DNA from: Pseudomonas sp. Irchel s3b2
Lineage (GTDB): Bacteria; Pseudomonadota; Gammaproteobacteria; Pseudomonadales; Pseudomonadaceae
DNA: 64,000 bases
Direction: 5' to 3'
NCBI RefSeq assembly: GCF_900187445.1
Contig: NZ_FYEB01000019.1
Span: forward strand, 30,494-94,493
The notes under the pieces were generated by a model. It was not told the DNA's origin, searched no databases, and saw only the letters and a program-made list of their open reading frames with translations. Shown piece by piece: positions 42,023-49,529 of the stretch (positions are counted from its first letter, which is position 1; every line of letters starts with the position of its first letter). A program made the position numbers and the translations under genes.

Positions 42023-42864
42023 GGCAGTTTCCTTGAAGGCGTGGCCGAGGTGGCCGGGTTTGGGGTGTCGAAGTTTTCCAGGGCGCGGGCCAGGCTGGCT
42101 TCAGAGAGTTCGCCCAGATGACTGCCCAGCAGGTACCCGTCGGGGCTATAGAACAGCGTAGTCGGCAATGCCATGGAACCCACGGCCTGACTCAATCGAC
42201 CGCTGCCATCGAACAGGACGTTAGTCAGGCTCAGGCCCTGGGTTTCGAGGAAGGTGGCGACGCTCTGCATGCTTTCGGTCTGATTGACGAACAGAAAGGT
42301 CAGGTCCGGGCGCTGTTGCTGGGCGTTTTCCAGCACCGGCATTTCCCGGCGGCACGGCGGGCACCAAGTGGCCCAGAGGTTGATGACCAGCGGCCCACCT
42401 CTATAATCCGCCAGTTGCACGGTCTGGCCAGCGGCATTGCGCAGCGTGATTTCCGGCAGGCGTGTGCCTTGTTCGTAAATATTCAGGGAGAAGGTTGCCA
42501 GCAACCAGAATGCCAGACCACTGACCACGCCAAAACCCAACGGACGGCGCAAGCCCGGGCGACGCCAGCCTCGATACAGCGCGGCGAGCAACAGCACGAC
42601 CACCCCGGGCCAGGCGAGGAAACCACCGTCGCGCAGGTCGATGATCTGCCACGGATCGTTGTGATACTGCGCCCAGTAGGCGATCACGAAACCGACCCGG
42701 GCTGCCAGCATGCCCATCAGGAACAGGCTGAACAGCACCGACTCCGGGTTCTCGCCGCCACGCTTGGCCACCCGCCAGCCGACAAAAGTCGCCAGCGCCA
42801 GGGCACTGATCAGCAGCAGGTGATTAAGCGCGATGGCAAAGGTGCCGAGGGTAAAAGTCAGCAT
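41998..42864 (-). CDS. dsbE: TlpA/DsbE-like membrane thioredoxin
   Basis: 288 residues. The N-terminal 165 residues contain several membrane helices (LLLISALALATFVGWRV, LMGMLAARVGFVIAYW, GFLAWPGVVVLLLAALY, PLGFGVVSGLAFWLLATF). A periplasmic thioredoxin domain (about 165-280) carries INLWATWCPPCRREMPVLE and the cis-Pro in MALPTTLFYS. The membrane part resembles prolipoprotein diacylglyceryl transferase-like (LGT) segments fused to TlpA. The ATG overlaps the dsbD stop (TAATG). The fusion of a multi-helix domain with thioredoxin is worth noting. Confidence 0.88.
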   Translation of the reverse strand: MLTFTLGTFAIALNHLLLISALALATFVGWRVAKRGGENPESVLFSLFLMGMLAARVGFVIAYWAQYHNDPWQIIDLRDGGFLAWPGVVVLLLAALYRGWRRPGLRRPLGFGVVSGLAFWLLATFSLNIYEQGTRLPEITLRNAAGQTVQLADYRGGPLVINLWATWCPPCRREMPVLENAQQQRPDLTFLFVNQTESMQSVATFLETQGLSLTNVLFDGSGRLSQAVGSMALPTTLFYSPDGYLLGSHLGELSEASLARALENFDTPNPATSATPSRKLPCSASATC

Positions 42865-44594
42865 TAACGAGCGTCTCGGATGGTGGTCCAGCGTTGCAGG
42901 AAGGTGCGGGCATCGACCTCTCCGGTGATGCGCTGGCTGCGACGCTCTGCGCCGTCGGGACCGATCCACAACAGGCTTGGCGGCCCCGGCACTTTATAAC
43001 GGCCGAGCAGTTCGCGGCTGGCGGCATTGTCGGCGGTGACGTCCAGCCGTAGCAAGCGCACATCACTGAGCGCCTCCAGTACCTGCGGTTTGGCGAAGAC
43101 CTGTTTTTCCATGACTTTGCACGACACACACCAGTCGGCGTAGTAATCCAGCAGCACCCATTGACCCTGAGCCTTGGCCGCGTCGAGTTCGCGTTGCAGC
43201 ACGGCGGGCTCCTTGATCGTCGTAAATGCGTCGTGAGCATTCGGTGCCGCGTTGCCGCTGGCGCTATACACCTGCAGCGGCTGATACGGATCGTCACTGC
43301 CGCCCGCCGCACCGACCACCAGCAGGCTGCCCCACAGCCCCAACAACAGCGAACTGGCGCCGAACAGTTGGGCGATGCGACCGAAGCCTTCAGACTGTTT
43401 CCAGGCGCTGTAGGCCGCGATCAGCAACAAGGCTCCACACAATCCGAGCCACAAGGAGGGCGCGAGCACTGGCCGCAGCATCAGCAATGCCGTGGCGAGG
43501 AACAGAAAGCCGAATACGCCTTTAAGCAGGTTCATCCACGCGCCGGGTTTGGGCAGGAAACGATTGCCGACAGTCACCAGCAACAACAGCGGCACACCGA
43601 TGCCAATGCCCATGGCGAACAGAATCAGCCCGCCATGCAGAGCATTGCCGCTCTGTGCAATGTAGAGCAGGGCACCGGCCAGCGGCGCAGTCATGCACGG
43701 CCCTACCAACAGACCGGACACAGCCCCGAGTACACCGGCACCGATCAGGCTGCCACCGCGCTGATTGCGCGAAACATGTTCCAGCCGATCCCGCACGGCC
43801 ACCGGCAATTGCAACTCGAAGAAACCTAACATCGGCAAGGCCAGCAGCACGAACACCGCCGCAAAGCTGCCCAGCAACCAGGGGTTCTGCAACAGTGCCT
43901 GAAGGTTTGCACCCAGCAGCGCAGCCAGAATGCCCATCGCCGCATACACCAGTGCCATGCTCACGACGTAACTGGTCGCCAGGGCAAAACCGCGTTTCGG
44001 CGTGGCCCCACTGCCAACGATCAAACCCGCCAGAATCGGCAGCATCGGCAACGAGCAAGGCGTGAACGCCAGCAGTAGCCCCAGGCCAAAGAACACCAGC
44101 AAGCTCCAGCCTAACGCCCGTTGCTGCAGGCCGCTGGCCAGGGCTTGGTCGGGCGCTTCTTCATTAAACGCGGCAAGGACGTTACTGGCGCCAAGGTTGA
44201 CCACTTGGGTCTGCGGCGGATAACACAAACCGGCATCGGCGCAGCCCTGGAAGCCTACTTTAATCTGACCAGTGGCGCCGGCCGGAATCTTCAACTCCAG
44301 GCCCTGGCGATAAACCTGCTGTTCACCGAAGAACTCGTCGCTGTGGGACTCGCCCTCGGGCAGAACCGGCACTTGCTCCGGGGCCAGACCGTCGAATTTC
44401 AGGCGTTTCTGATACAGGTAATAGTTGTCGGCAATTTGCCAATAGAGCTGGGTTTCCCCGGATTCAAGGCGTTCGGAGGTGAAGATGAACGCTTTTTCCA
44501 CCGGGAGAAAATCGGGTTTGGTTTCGAACGGATTCGTTCCAGCCTGGGCCACACCCGAGATCAACAGAACAAAGAATAAAAACAATCGACGCAT
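42864..44594 (-). CDS. dsbD: Thiol:disulfide interchange protein DsbD
   Basis: 576 residues. Signal peptide 1-18. N-terminal immunoglobulin-like domain with the redox cysteines in QGCADAGLCYPPQ near 110. Central transmembrane domain of about eight helices (about 160-440; cysteines in LAFTPCSLPMLPIL and LLVGPCMTAPLAG). C-terminal thioredoxin-like domain with DYYADWCVSCKVMEKQVF near 485. It carries electrons from cytosolic thioredoxin to periplasmic partners, here DsbG and the TlpA-like protein. First gene of the operon; divergent from dsbR over a 153-base region with a direct-repeat operator. Confidence 0.95.
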   Translation of the reverse strand: MRRLFLFFVLLISGVAQAGTNPFETKPDFLPVEKAFIFTSERLESGETQLYWQIADNYYLYQKRLKFDGLAPEQVPVLPEGESHSDEFFGEQQVYRQGLELKIPAGATGQIKVGFQGCADAGLCYPPQTQVVNLGASNVLAAFNEEAPDQALASGLQQRALGWSLLVFFGLGLLLAFTPCSLPMLPILAGLIVGSGATPKRGFALATSYVVSMALVYAAMGILAALLGANLQALLQNPWLLGSFAAVFVLLALPMLGFFELQLPVAVRDRLEHVSRNQRGGSLIGAGVLGAVSGLLVGPCMTAPLAGALLYIAQSGNALHGGLILFAMGIGIGVPLLLLVTVGNRFLPKPGAWMNLLKGVFGFLFLATALLMLRPVLAPSLWLGLCGALLLIAAYSAWKQSEGFGRIAQLFGASSLLLGLWGSLLVVGAAGGSDDPYQPLQVYSASGNAAPNAHDAFTTIKEPAVLQRELDAAKAQGQWVLLDYYADWCVSCKVMEKQVFAKPQVLEALSDVRLLRLDVTADNAASRELLGRYKVPGPPSLLWIGPDGAERRSQRITGEVDARTFLQRWTTIRDAR

Positions 44595-44641
44595 GGGTAA
44601 GCCTTATCCCTGTGCAAGTGAGGTGCACAGTGGAGGGCGGC

Positions 44642-44660
44642 GATTAACCGATGATTAACC
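44642..44660. promoter_or_regulatory. Direct-repeat response-regulator box
   Basis: GATTAACC at 44642-44649 and again at 44653-44660: two identical 8-mers at an 11-base period, one helical turn. This is the geometry bound by OmpR-family regulators (compare TTAA-N6-TTAA half sites of PmrA/QseB). It lies between dsbD and dsbR and is a strong candidate DsbR site. Confidence 0.75.
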
Positions 44661-44747
44661 ACACTTGCCTTGTGACAATGGCACTTGCGGCATAATGTCC
44701 GCTTAATCGGCTACCGGCCTAATCACCTTTTTTCTACGGGGCTCACC

Positions 44748-45428
44748 ATGCACGTACTGGTTTGTGAAGACGATGAGTTGATCGCCAGCGGCATCGTTGC
44801 CGGGTTGACCGCTCAAGGCCTGACCGTCGAGCACGTCGCCACCGCATCAAAGGCTCGGGCGATGCTCAAGGTCGCCGAATTCGACGTCATGGTGCTCGAT
44901 CTCGGCCTGCCCGATGAAGACGGCCTGAAGCTATTGCAGCAGTTGCGTCATCATGGCCTGGAAATCCCGGTGCTGATCCTCACCGCGCGGGATTCGGTCA
45001 CTGACCGGGTCGATGGCCTGCAAGCCGGCGCCGACGACTACTTGCTCAAACCGTTCGACCTGCGCGAACTTGCCGCGCGCCTGCACACCTTGTTGCGACG
45101 AGTGGCGGGGCGCAGCGTCAACCTGATTGAGCACGGTCGTTTGACCTACGACCCGAGCAGCCGCGAAACCCTGCTCGGCGGCCAATCGGTGGATTTGTCA
45201 CGCCGTGAGCAATCGCTGTTGCAGGCCCTGCTGCACAATCGCGGCCGGGTACTGTCCACCGAGCAACTAAAGGACAGCGTCTACGGTTTCAACGACGAAC
45301 TGGAAAGCAACGCCCTTAACGTCCATATCCATCACCTGCGGCGCAAACTCGGCAACGGCATCGTCGAGACTGTGCGTGGCCTGGGCTATCGCCTGGGGCC
45401 AGCCGATGGCGGAGAGCAATCGAAGTGA
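44748..45428 (+). CDS. dsbR: OmpR-family response regulator, DsbR type
   Basis: 226 residues. Receiver domain 1-120: CEDDELIASG, phospho-Asp in VMVLDLGLPDEDG near 51, Lys in YLLKPFD near 101. A winged helix follows at 130-222 (DLSRREQSLLQALLHNRGRVLSTEQL, ALNVHIHHLRRKLG, VRGLGYRL). The order dsbG-dsbE-dsbD divergent from a regulator/kinase pair matches the P. aeruginosa locus whose DsbRS system responds to copper and induces dsb genes. That function is carried over by synteny. The ATG at 44748 starts at the conserved receiver strand MHVLVCEDD. Confidence 0.88.
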   Translation: MHVLVCEDDELIASGIVAGLTAQGLTVEHVATASKARAMLKVAEFDVMVLDLGLPDEDGLKLLQQLRHHGLEIPVLILTARDSVTDRVDGLQAGADDYLLKPFDLRELAARLHTLLRRVAGRSVNLIEHGRLTYDPSSRETLLGGQSVDLSRREQSLLQALLHNRGRVLSTEQLKDSVYGFNDELESNALNVHIHHLRRKLGNGIVETVRGLGYRLGPADGGEQSK

Positions 45429-46750
45429 TGAGCCTGCGTTTGCGCCTGAGCCTGACCCTCGGCGCAGCGTTTGCGCTGATCTGGGCCCTGGCCGCCGCCT
45501 GGATGCTCAGTGATCTGCGCAACCAGATGATGTTTTCCCTCGACCAGCGGCTGGTGGCGTCGGCGCGGATGGTGGCCGGGCTGCTGGAGCAACTGCCGAC
45601 GTTGCCGAGCAAAGGCGAAGGCACTCATTTCAGTGCAGAGCAGCTGAGTATTCCTGGCGGCATGGCCTGTCAGGTCAGCTCGTTGCGCGGCGAAATCCTG
45701 GCCCGCAGCCACAGCAGCCCCGAACAAACCCTGGAAGCCGAGAAAATGGGCTTCCACGATCAGATCATCGACGGCGCACCGTGGCGCAGTTTCACCCTCG
45801 CGCGTGGTGATGTGCGGATTACCACCGCCGACCGGCAGATCGAGCGCGAAGCACTGAACATGTCCATCCTGCTGGCGGCTTCGGTGCCGGTCGGTGTGGC
45901 GCTGCTTGGTTGCCTGTGCCTGTTGTGGCTCGGCATCGGTCAGGGATTGGCACCGCTCAATCGTATGCGCGATGCGCTGATGCGGCGTAGCGCCGACTCT
46001 CTGGAGCCGTTGCAAATCCAGCCGCTGCCCAGCGAACTGCAACCGCTGCTGGAAACCCAGAATCAGCTGTTCCAGCGTATTGGCAAGACCATCGAGCGCG
46101 AACGGCGCCTGACCGGTGATGCCGCGCATGAATTGCGCAGCCCGCTGACCGCGATCAAAACCCACCTGCAAGTGGCGCGCATGACCGAAGGCAGTGCCCG
46201 GGATCAGTCCCTGGCGCGGGCTGAAGAGGGCGCTGACCGGTTGCATCGCACGCTTGAACAATTGCTGCTGCTGGCGCGCGTCGAGGGCAGTCTGTCGTTC
46301 GATGATGGCGTGCAATGCAGTGCCGAGCAGGTGGCGAAACTGGCGATTCAGGATGCGGCCAGCGGTGATCGTCAGCGGATCAAATTTCAGTTGCCGACCA
46401 CATTTTCCGAAGCGCCGCTGCAAATGCCTGCGGTGCTGTCGATTGCCGCGTTGCGCAACTTGCTCGACAACGCCCTGCGCCATACCCCAGGCGATGGGGC
46501 AGTGGAGCTGAGCCTGGAAACCACTGGCAATCGCGTGCGCTTTTTGGTCCGCGACCACGGCCCGGGGATTGCCGAAGATGACCTGCAACACCTGACCCAA
46601 CGCTTCTGGCGCAACGGCCAGAGCACCGGTTGCGGCCTCGGCCTGGCGATTGTCCAGGCCATCGTCCAGCGCTGCGGCTGCACCCTGCATTTCGACAGCC
46701 GACCGGATGGCTTGCGGGTTGAGTTGACGATGCCGTTGCAGCCGGTCTGA
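45428..46750 (+). CDS. dsbS: Sensor histidine kinase, DsbS type
   Basis: 440 residues. Membrane helices at about 10-30 and 140-162 flank a periplasmic sensor domain of about 110 residues. Then follow the phospho-acceptor segment GDAAHELRSPLTAIKTHL near 232, N box LRNLLDNALRHTPGDG near 345, and DHGPGIAEDD and GCGLGLAIVQA for ATP binding. The ATG overlaps the dsbR TGA by one base (a GTG three bases earlier is also possible). Predicted to sense a periplasmic signal, copper by analogy with P. aeruginosa DsbS, and phosphorylate DsbR. Confidence 0.88.
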   Translation: MSLRLRLSLTLGAAFALIWALAAAWMLSDLRNQMMFSLDQRLVASARMVAGLLEQLPTLPSKGEGTHFSAEQLSIPGGMACQVSSLRGEILARSHSSPEQTLEAEKMGFHDQIIDGAPWRSFTLARGDVRITTADRQIEREALNMSILLAASVPVGVALLGCLCLLWLGIGQGLAPLNRMRDALMRRSADSLEPLQIQPLPSELQPLLETQNQLFQRIGKTIERERRLTGDAAHELRSPLTAIKTHLQVARMTEGSARDQSLARAEEGADRLHRTLEQLLLLARVEGSLSFDDGVQCSAEQVAKLAIQDAASGDRQRIKFQLPTTFSEAPLQMPAVLSIAALRNLLDNALRHTPGDGAVELSLETTGNRVRFLVRDHGPGIAEDDLQHLTQRFWRNGQSTGCGLGLAIVQAIVQRCGCTLHFDSRPDGLRVELTMPLQPV

Positions 46751-46753
46751 CGC

Positions 46754-46842
46754 CTTCGCGGGCAAGCCTCGCTCCTACAGGACTGTGTCTGACTCACAAT
46801 CCTGTAGGAGCGAGCGGGCGGCGATCCGACTTGCCCGCGAAA
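46754..46842. repeat. REP pair with mismatched arms
   Basis: The left arm is the usual CTTCGCGGGCAAGCCTCGCT unit. The right arm contains GAGCGAGCGGGCGGCGATCC before ACTTGCCCGCGAAAG, so the two arms belong to different REP variants and pair only at the ends. It follows the dsbS stop codon. Confidence 0.85.
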
Positions 46843-46949
46843 GCAATCTTCCATACACACCAAATGTAACGTCTCTCCATTAGCCACCCGGCCCCCACAG
46901 CGTTATCGTCCCTGGCAGCTTTGACTCAATGGATTGAGGTAACAGCGCC

Positions 46950-47435
46950 ATGGATGCATCGATACATATCTGCAAGGCAACGCCCGCCGACGCCGGGATC
47001 ATCAGCCGGATCGTCGAGCGCTCCATTCGCGTCGGCTGCGCGCTCGACCACCGCAACGATCCGCGAACCGTCGCCACCTGGACCCACAATAAAACCATCG
47101 AACACGTGCAACCCTGGCTGGCCGACCCGCGCTTGTACCTGAACATCGCCCTGTTGCAGGACAAACCGATCGGCGTCGCCATGGCGGCAATCAGCGGCAA
47201 GGTCGCGTTTTGTTACGTGCAACCGGAATGGTTTCGGCGAGGCGCCGGACAAGCGCTGGTGCACGATCTCGAGACATGGTTGATCGCGCAGGGTTTGCCT
47301 CAGGCGCGGCTCAACAGCACTCGAACCGGCGAGGCGTTTTACCATCGCCTGGGTTACCGGGCTTGTGCTGAAACCTTCACCGTGGCGGGACTCCACGCCA
47401 TTCCCATGCACAAGGCGCTGTCGCCACCTTCATAG
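46950..47435 (+). CDS. GNAT-family N-acetyltransferase
   Basis: 161 residues. The acetyl-CoA loop is FCYVQPEWFRRGAGQALVHDLE near 90-110, followed by ARLNSTRTGEAFYHRLGYRA, a typical GNAT C-terminus. Substrate unknown. GAGGTAACAG precedes the ATG. It lies between the dsb block and pvdH in the same direction as pvdH. The PvdS-type promoter of pvdH starts 17 bases after its stop, so it is probably transcribed separately. Confidence 0.85.
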   Translation: MDASIHICKATPADAGIISRIVERSIRVGCALDHRNDPRTVATWTHNKTIEHVQPWLADPRLYLNIALLQDKPIGVAMAAISGKVAFCYVQPEWFRRGAGQALVHDLETWLIAQGLPQARLNSTRTGEAFYHRLGYRACAETFTVAGLHAIPMHKALSPPS

Positions 47436-47452
47436 AAAGCTGATCGAGGGTC

Positions 47453-47476
47453 TAAATCCTCGAGGTCCTGATGCGT
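47453..47476 (+). promoter_or_regulatory. PvdS-type promoter of pvdH
   Basis: TCTAAATCC with TAAAT at 47453-47457, sixteen bases, then CGT at 47474-47476: an exact iron-starvation promoter. It lies 101 bases upstream of the pvdH ATG. Confidence 0.87.
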
Positions 47477-47577
47477 TTCCAGAACAGGAAAACCTGCTAG
47501 TGCGCCCCGTGACCGGAACGCGCACCTGCACGGTGTGCAGTTTTGGTCACTATCAACAGCGTATTGAGGGGTCGAAG

Positions 47578-48990
47578 ATGTCAGTCGCTACCAGCCTTGT
47601 CGAAGATCAGCCGGCCCGGATTGTCCTGAAGCCTGCCGAAACGCTTTATCAGTTTAACGAATCGCCGCTGCTGGTTCGTCAGAGCCAGCAGGAATCGAAT
47701 GCCCGTAGCTACCCGCGACGCATTCCCCTGGCACTCAAGCGTGCCAAGGGCATTTATATCGAGGATGTCGAAGGCCGCCGTTTCATCGATTGCCTGGCCG
47801 GTGCGGGGACTCTGGCCCTGGGGCACAACCATCCGGTGGTGATCGAAGCGATCCAGCAAGTGCTGACCGATGAATTGCCGCTGCACACCCTCGACCTAAC
47901 TACGCCGGTCAAGGATCAGTTTGTCCAGGATCTGTTCGGTCTTTTACCGCCGGTATTGGCCGCTGAAGCGAAGATCCAGTTCTGTGGCCCCACCGGTACC
48001 GATGCGGTGGAAGCCGCGCTGAAACTGGTGCGCACCGCCACCGGGCGCAACACGGTGTTGTCGTTCCAGGGCGGTTACCACGGCATGAGCCAGGGCGCGC
48101 TGAGCCTGATGGGCAGTCTGGGGCCGAAAAAGCCGTTGGGTGCGTTGCTCAGCAGTGGTGTGCAATTCATGCCCTATCCCTACGATTACCGTTGTCCGTT
48201 CGGACTCGGCGGCGCGCAGGGAGTGCAGGTCAACCTGAATTACCTGGAAAACCTGCTGAATGATCCAGAGGCCGGCGTGCAATTGCCCGCTGCGGTGATC
48301 GTCGAAGCGGTGCAGGGCGAGGGCGGGGTGATTCCGGCCGATCTCGATTGGCTGCGTGGTTTGCGTCGTATCACCGAGAGGGCTGGCGTAGCGTTGATCG
48401 TCGATGAAATCCAGAGCGGTTTTGCCCGTACCGGCAAGATGTTCGCCTTCGAGCACGCCGGGATCATTCCGGACGTGGTGGTGCTGTCCAAAGCCATCGG
48501 CGGCAGCCTGCCGCTGGCGGTGGTGGTCTATCGCGACTGGCTCGACACCTGGCTGCCGGGCGCCCATGCCGGGACCTTCCGCGGTAATCAGATGGCCATG
48601 GCCGCTGGCTCTGCGGTGATGCGCTACCTGACTGAGCACAAGGTTTGCGAGCACGCTGCGGCCATGGGCGAACGCTTGAGCGAACACCTGCACATTCTGC
48701 AGCGGGACTTCCCGCAGTTGGGCGATATTCGCGGGCGCGGCTTGATGCTGGGCGTCGAACTGGTCGATCCGAGTGGCGCGGCGGACGCTCAGGACCATCC
48801 ACCGGTATTCGGTCGTCTGGCGCCGCTGGTGCAGCGCGAATGCCTCAAGCGCGGGTTGATTCTCGAGCTGGGCGGGCGCCACGGCGGTGTCGTGCGTTTC
48901 CTGCCGCCGCTGGTGATCACTGCCGCAGAAATCGATCGAGTGGCCGAGATTTTCGGCAGGGCCATGGCCGCGGCCACTGCCAGCCTTTAA
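47578..48990 (+). CDS. pvdH: L-2,4-diaminobutyrate aminotransferase PvdH
   Basis: 470 residues, class III PLP aminotransferase. It makes L-2,4-diaminobutyrate from aspartate semialdehyde, the third residue PvdL uses for the chromophore. Motifs: FIDCLAGAGTLALGHNHP near 72, FCGPTGTDAVEAALKLVR near 135, VDEIQSGFARTGKMFAFEH near 280, and the PLP lysine in VVLSKAIGGSLPL near 305. The open frame extends upstream to 47365, but the ATG at 47578 has GAGGGG and lies downstream of the PvdS promoter. The MbtH-like gene follows 81 bases on. Confidence 0.95.
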   Translation: MSVATSLVEDQPARIVLKPAETLYQFNESPLLVRQSQQESNARSYPRRIPLALKRAKGIYIEDVEGRRFIDCLAGAGTLALGHNHPVVIEAIQQVLTDELPLHTLDLTTPVKDQFVQDLFGLLPPVLAAEAKIQFCGPTGTDAVEAALKLVRTATGRNTVLSFQGGYHGMSQGALSLMGSLGPKKPLGALLSSGVQFMPYPYDYRCPFGLGGAQGVQVNLNYLENLLNDPEAGVQLPAAVIVEAVQGEGGVIPADLDWLRGLRRITERAGVALIVDEIQSGFARTGKMFAFEHAGIIPDVVVLSKAIGGSLPLAVVVYRDWLDTWLPGAHAGTFRGNQMAMAAGSAVMRYLTEHKVCEHAAAMGERLSEHLHILQRDFPQLGDIRGRGLMLGVELVDPSGAADAQDHPPVFGRLAPLVQRECLKRGLILELGGRHGGVVRFLPPLVITAAEIDRVAEIFGRAMAAATASL

Positions 48991-49071
48991 ATTTTTTGGT
49001 GCCTTGAACGTTCCTTCTACATAGTGGCTGCGCACGGCGTGCAGCCCACCCTACAATGATGGAGAAACAGC

Positions 49072-49299
49072 ATGACGTCAGTATTCGACCGCGAAGACAT
49101 CCTCTTTCAGGTCGTGGTCAACCACGAAGAGCAATACTCGATCTGGCCCGACTACAAAGCCGTGCCACAAGGCTGGCGCACCGTGGGCAAGAGCGGCCTG
49201 AAAAAGGAATGCCTGGCCTACATCGAAGAGGTCTGGACCGACATGCGTCCACTGAGCTTGCGCCAGAAAATGGAAGAACAGGCGACCGTGGCTCACTGA
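49072..49299 (+). CDS. MbtH-like protein
   Basis: 75 residues. The MbtH signature is present: NHEEQYSIWPDYKAVPQGWRTVGKSG, then CLAYIEEVWTDMRPLSLR. MbtH-like proteins bind NRPS adenylation domains and are needed for their activity or solubility, here probably PvdL and the side-chain synthetases. GGAG precedes the ATG. No separate PvdS promoter is seen in the 81-base gap, so it is likely co-transcribed with pvdH. Confidence 0.95.
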   Translation: MTSVFDREDILFQVVVNHEEQYSIWPDYKAVPQGWRTVGKSGLKKECLAYIEEVWTDMRPLSLRQKMEEQATVAH

Positions 49300-49310
49300 G
49301 CTGTCAAGTG

Positions 49311-49356
49311 AGACGCGGAGCGTCTCTGGCTGCATTCCCACGCAGAGCGTGGGAAC
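49311..49356. repeat. Second-family REP hairpin (reverse orientation)
   Basis: AGACGCGGAGCGTCT and TTCCCACGCAGAGCGTGGGAA, joined by CTGGCTGCA. It is the reverse-oriented copy of the unit at 18907-18951. Confidence 0.88.
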
Positions 49357-49357
49357 G

Positions 49358-49396
49358 AAAAGCCCGCTGAACCGGTGACGGTCAGCGGGCTTTTTT
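49358..49396. terminator. Bidirectional Rho-independent terminator
   Basis: AAAAGCCCGCTGA pairs with TCAGCGGGCTTTTTT around an inner ACCG/CGGT extension. It lies between the convergent MbtH-like and fpvF genes. Confidence 0.92.
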
Positions 49397-49412
49397 CATG
49401 ACTTGAGATTGC

Positions 49413-49505
49413 CTTCGCGGGCAAGCCTCGCTCCTACAGGTTTTGTGTCGATCACAATATGTGTGAACACCCCAAACCCTGTAGGAGCGAGGCTTGCCCG
49501 CGAAG
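49413..49505. repeat. REP pair
   Basis: Inverted copies of CTTCGCGGGCAAGCCTCGCT separated by about 40 bases. With the adjacent second-family REP and terminator, nearly all of the 230-base gap between the MbtH-like gene and fpvF is hairpin DNA. Confidence 0.9.
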
Positions 49506-49529
49506 AACGATAACGCGGTTTAACTGACG

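Noticed and set aside
47365..47577. Apparent 5' extension of pvdH by about 71 codons
   Set aside because: It overlaps the GNAT gene and crosses the PvdS promoter; the ATG at 47578 has a good ribosome-binding site and matches the PvdH N-terminus.
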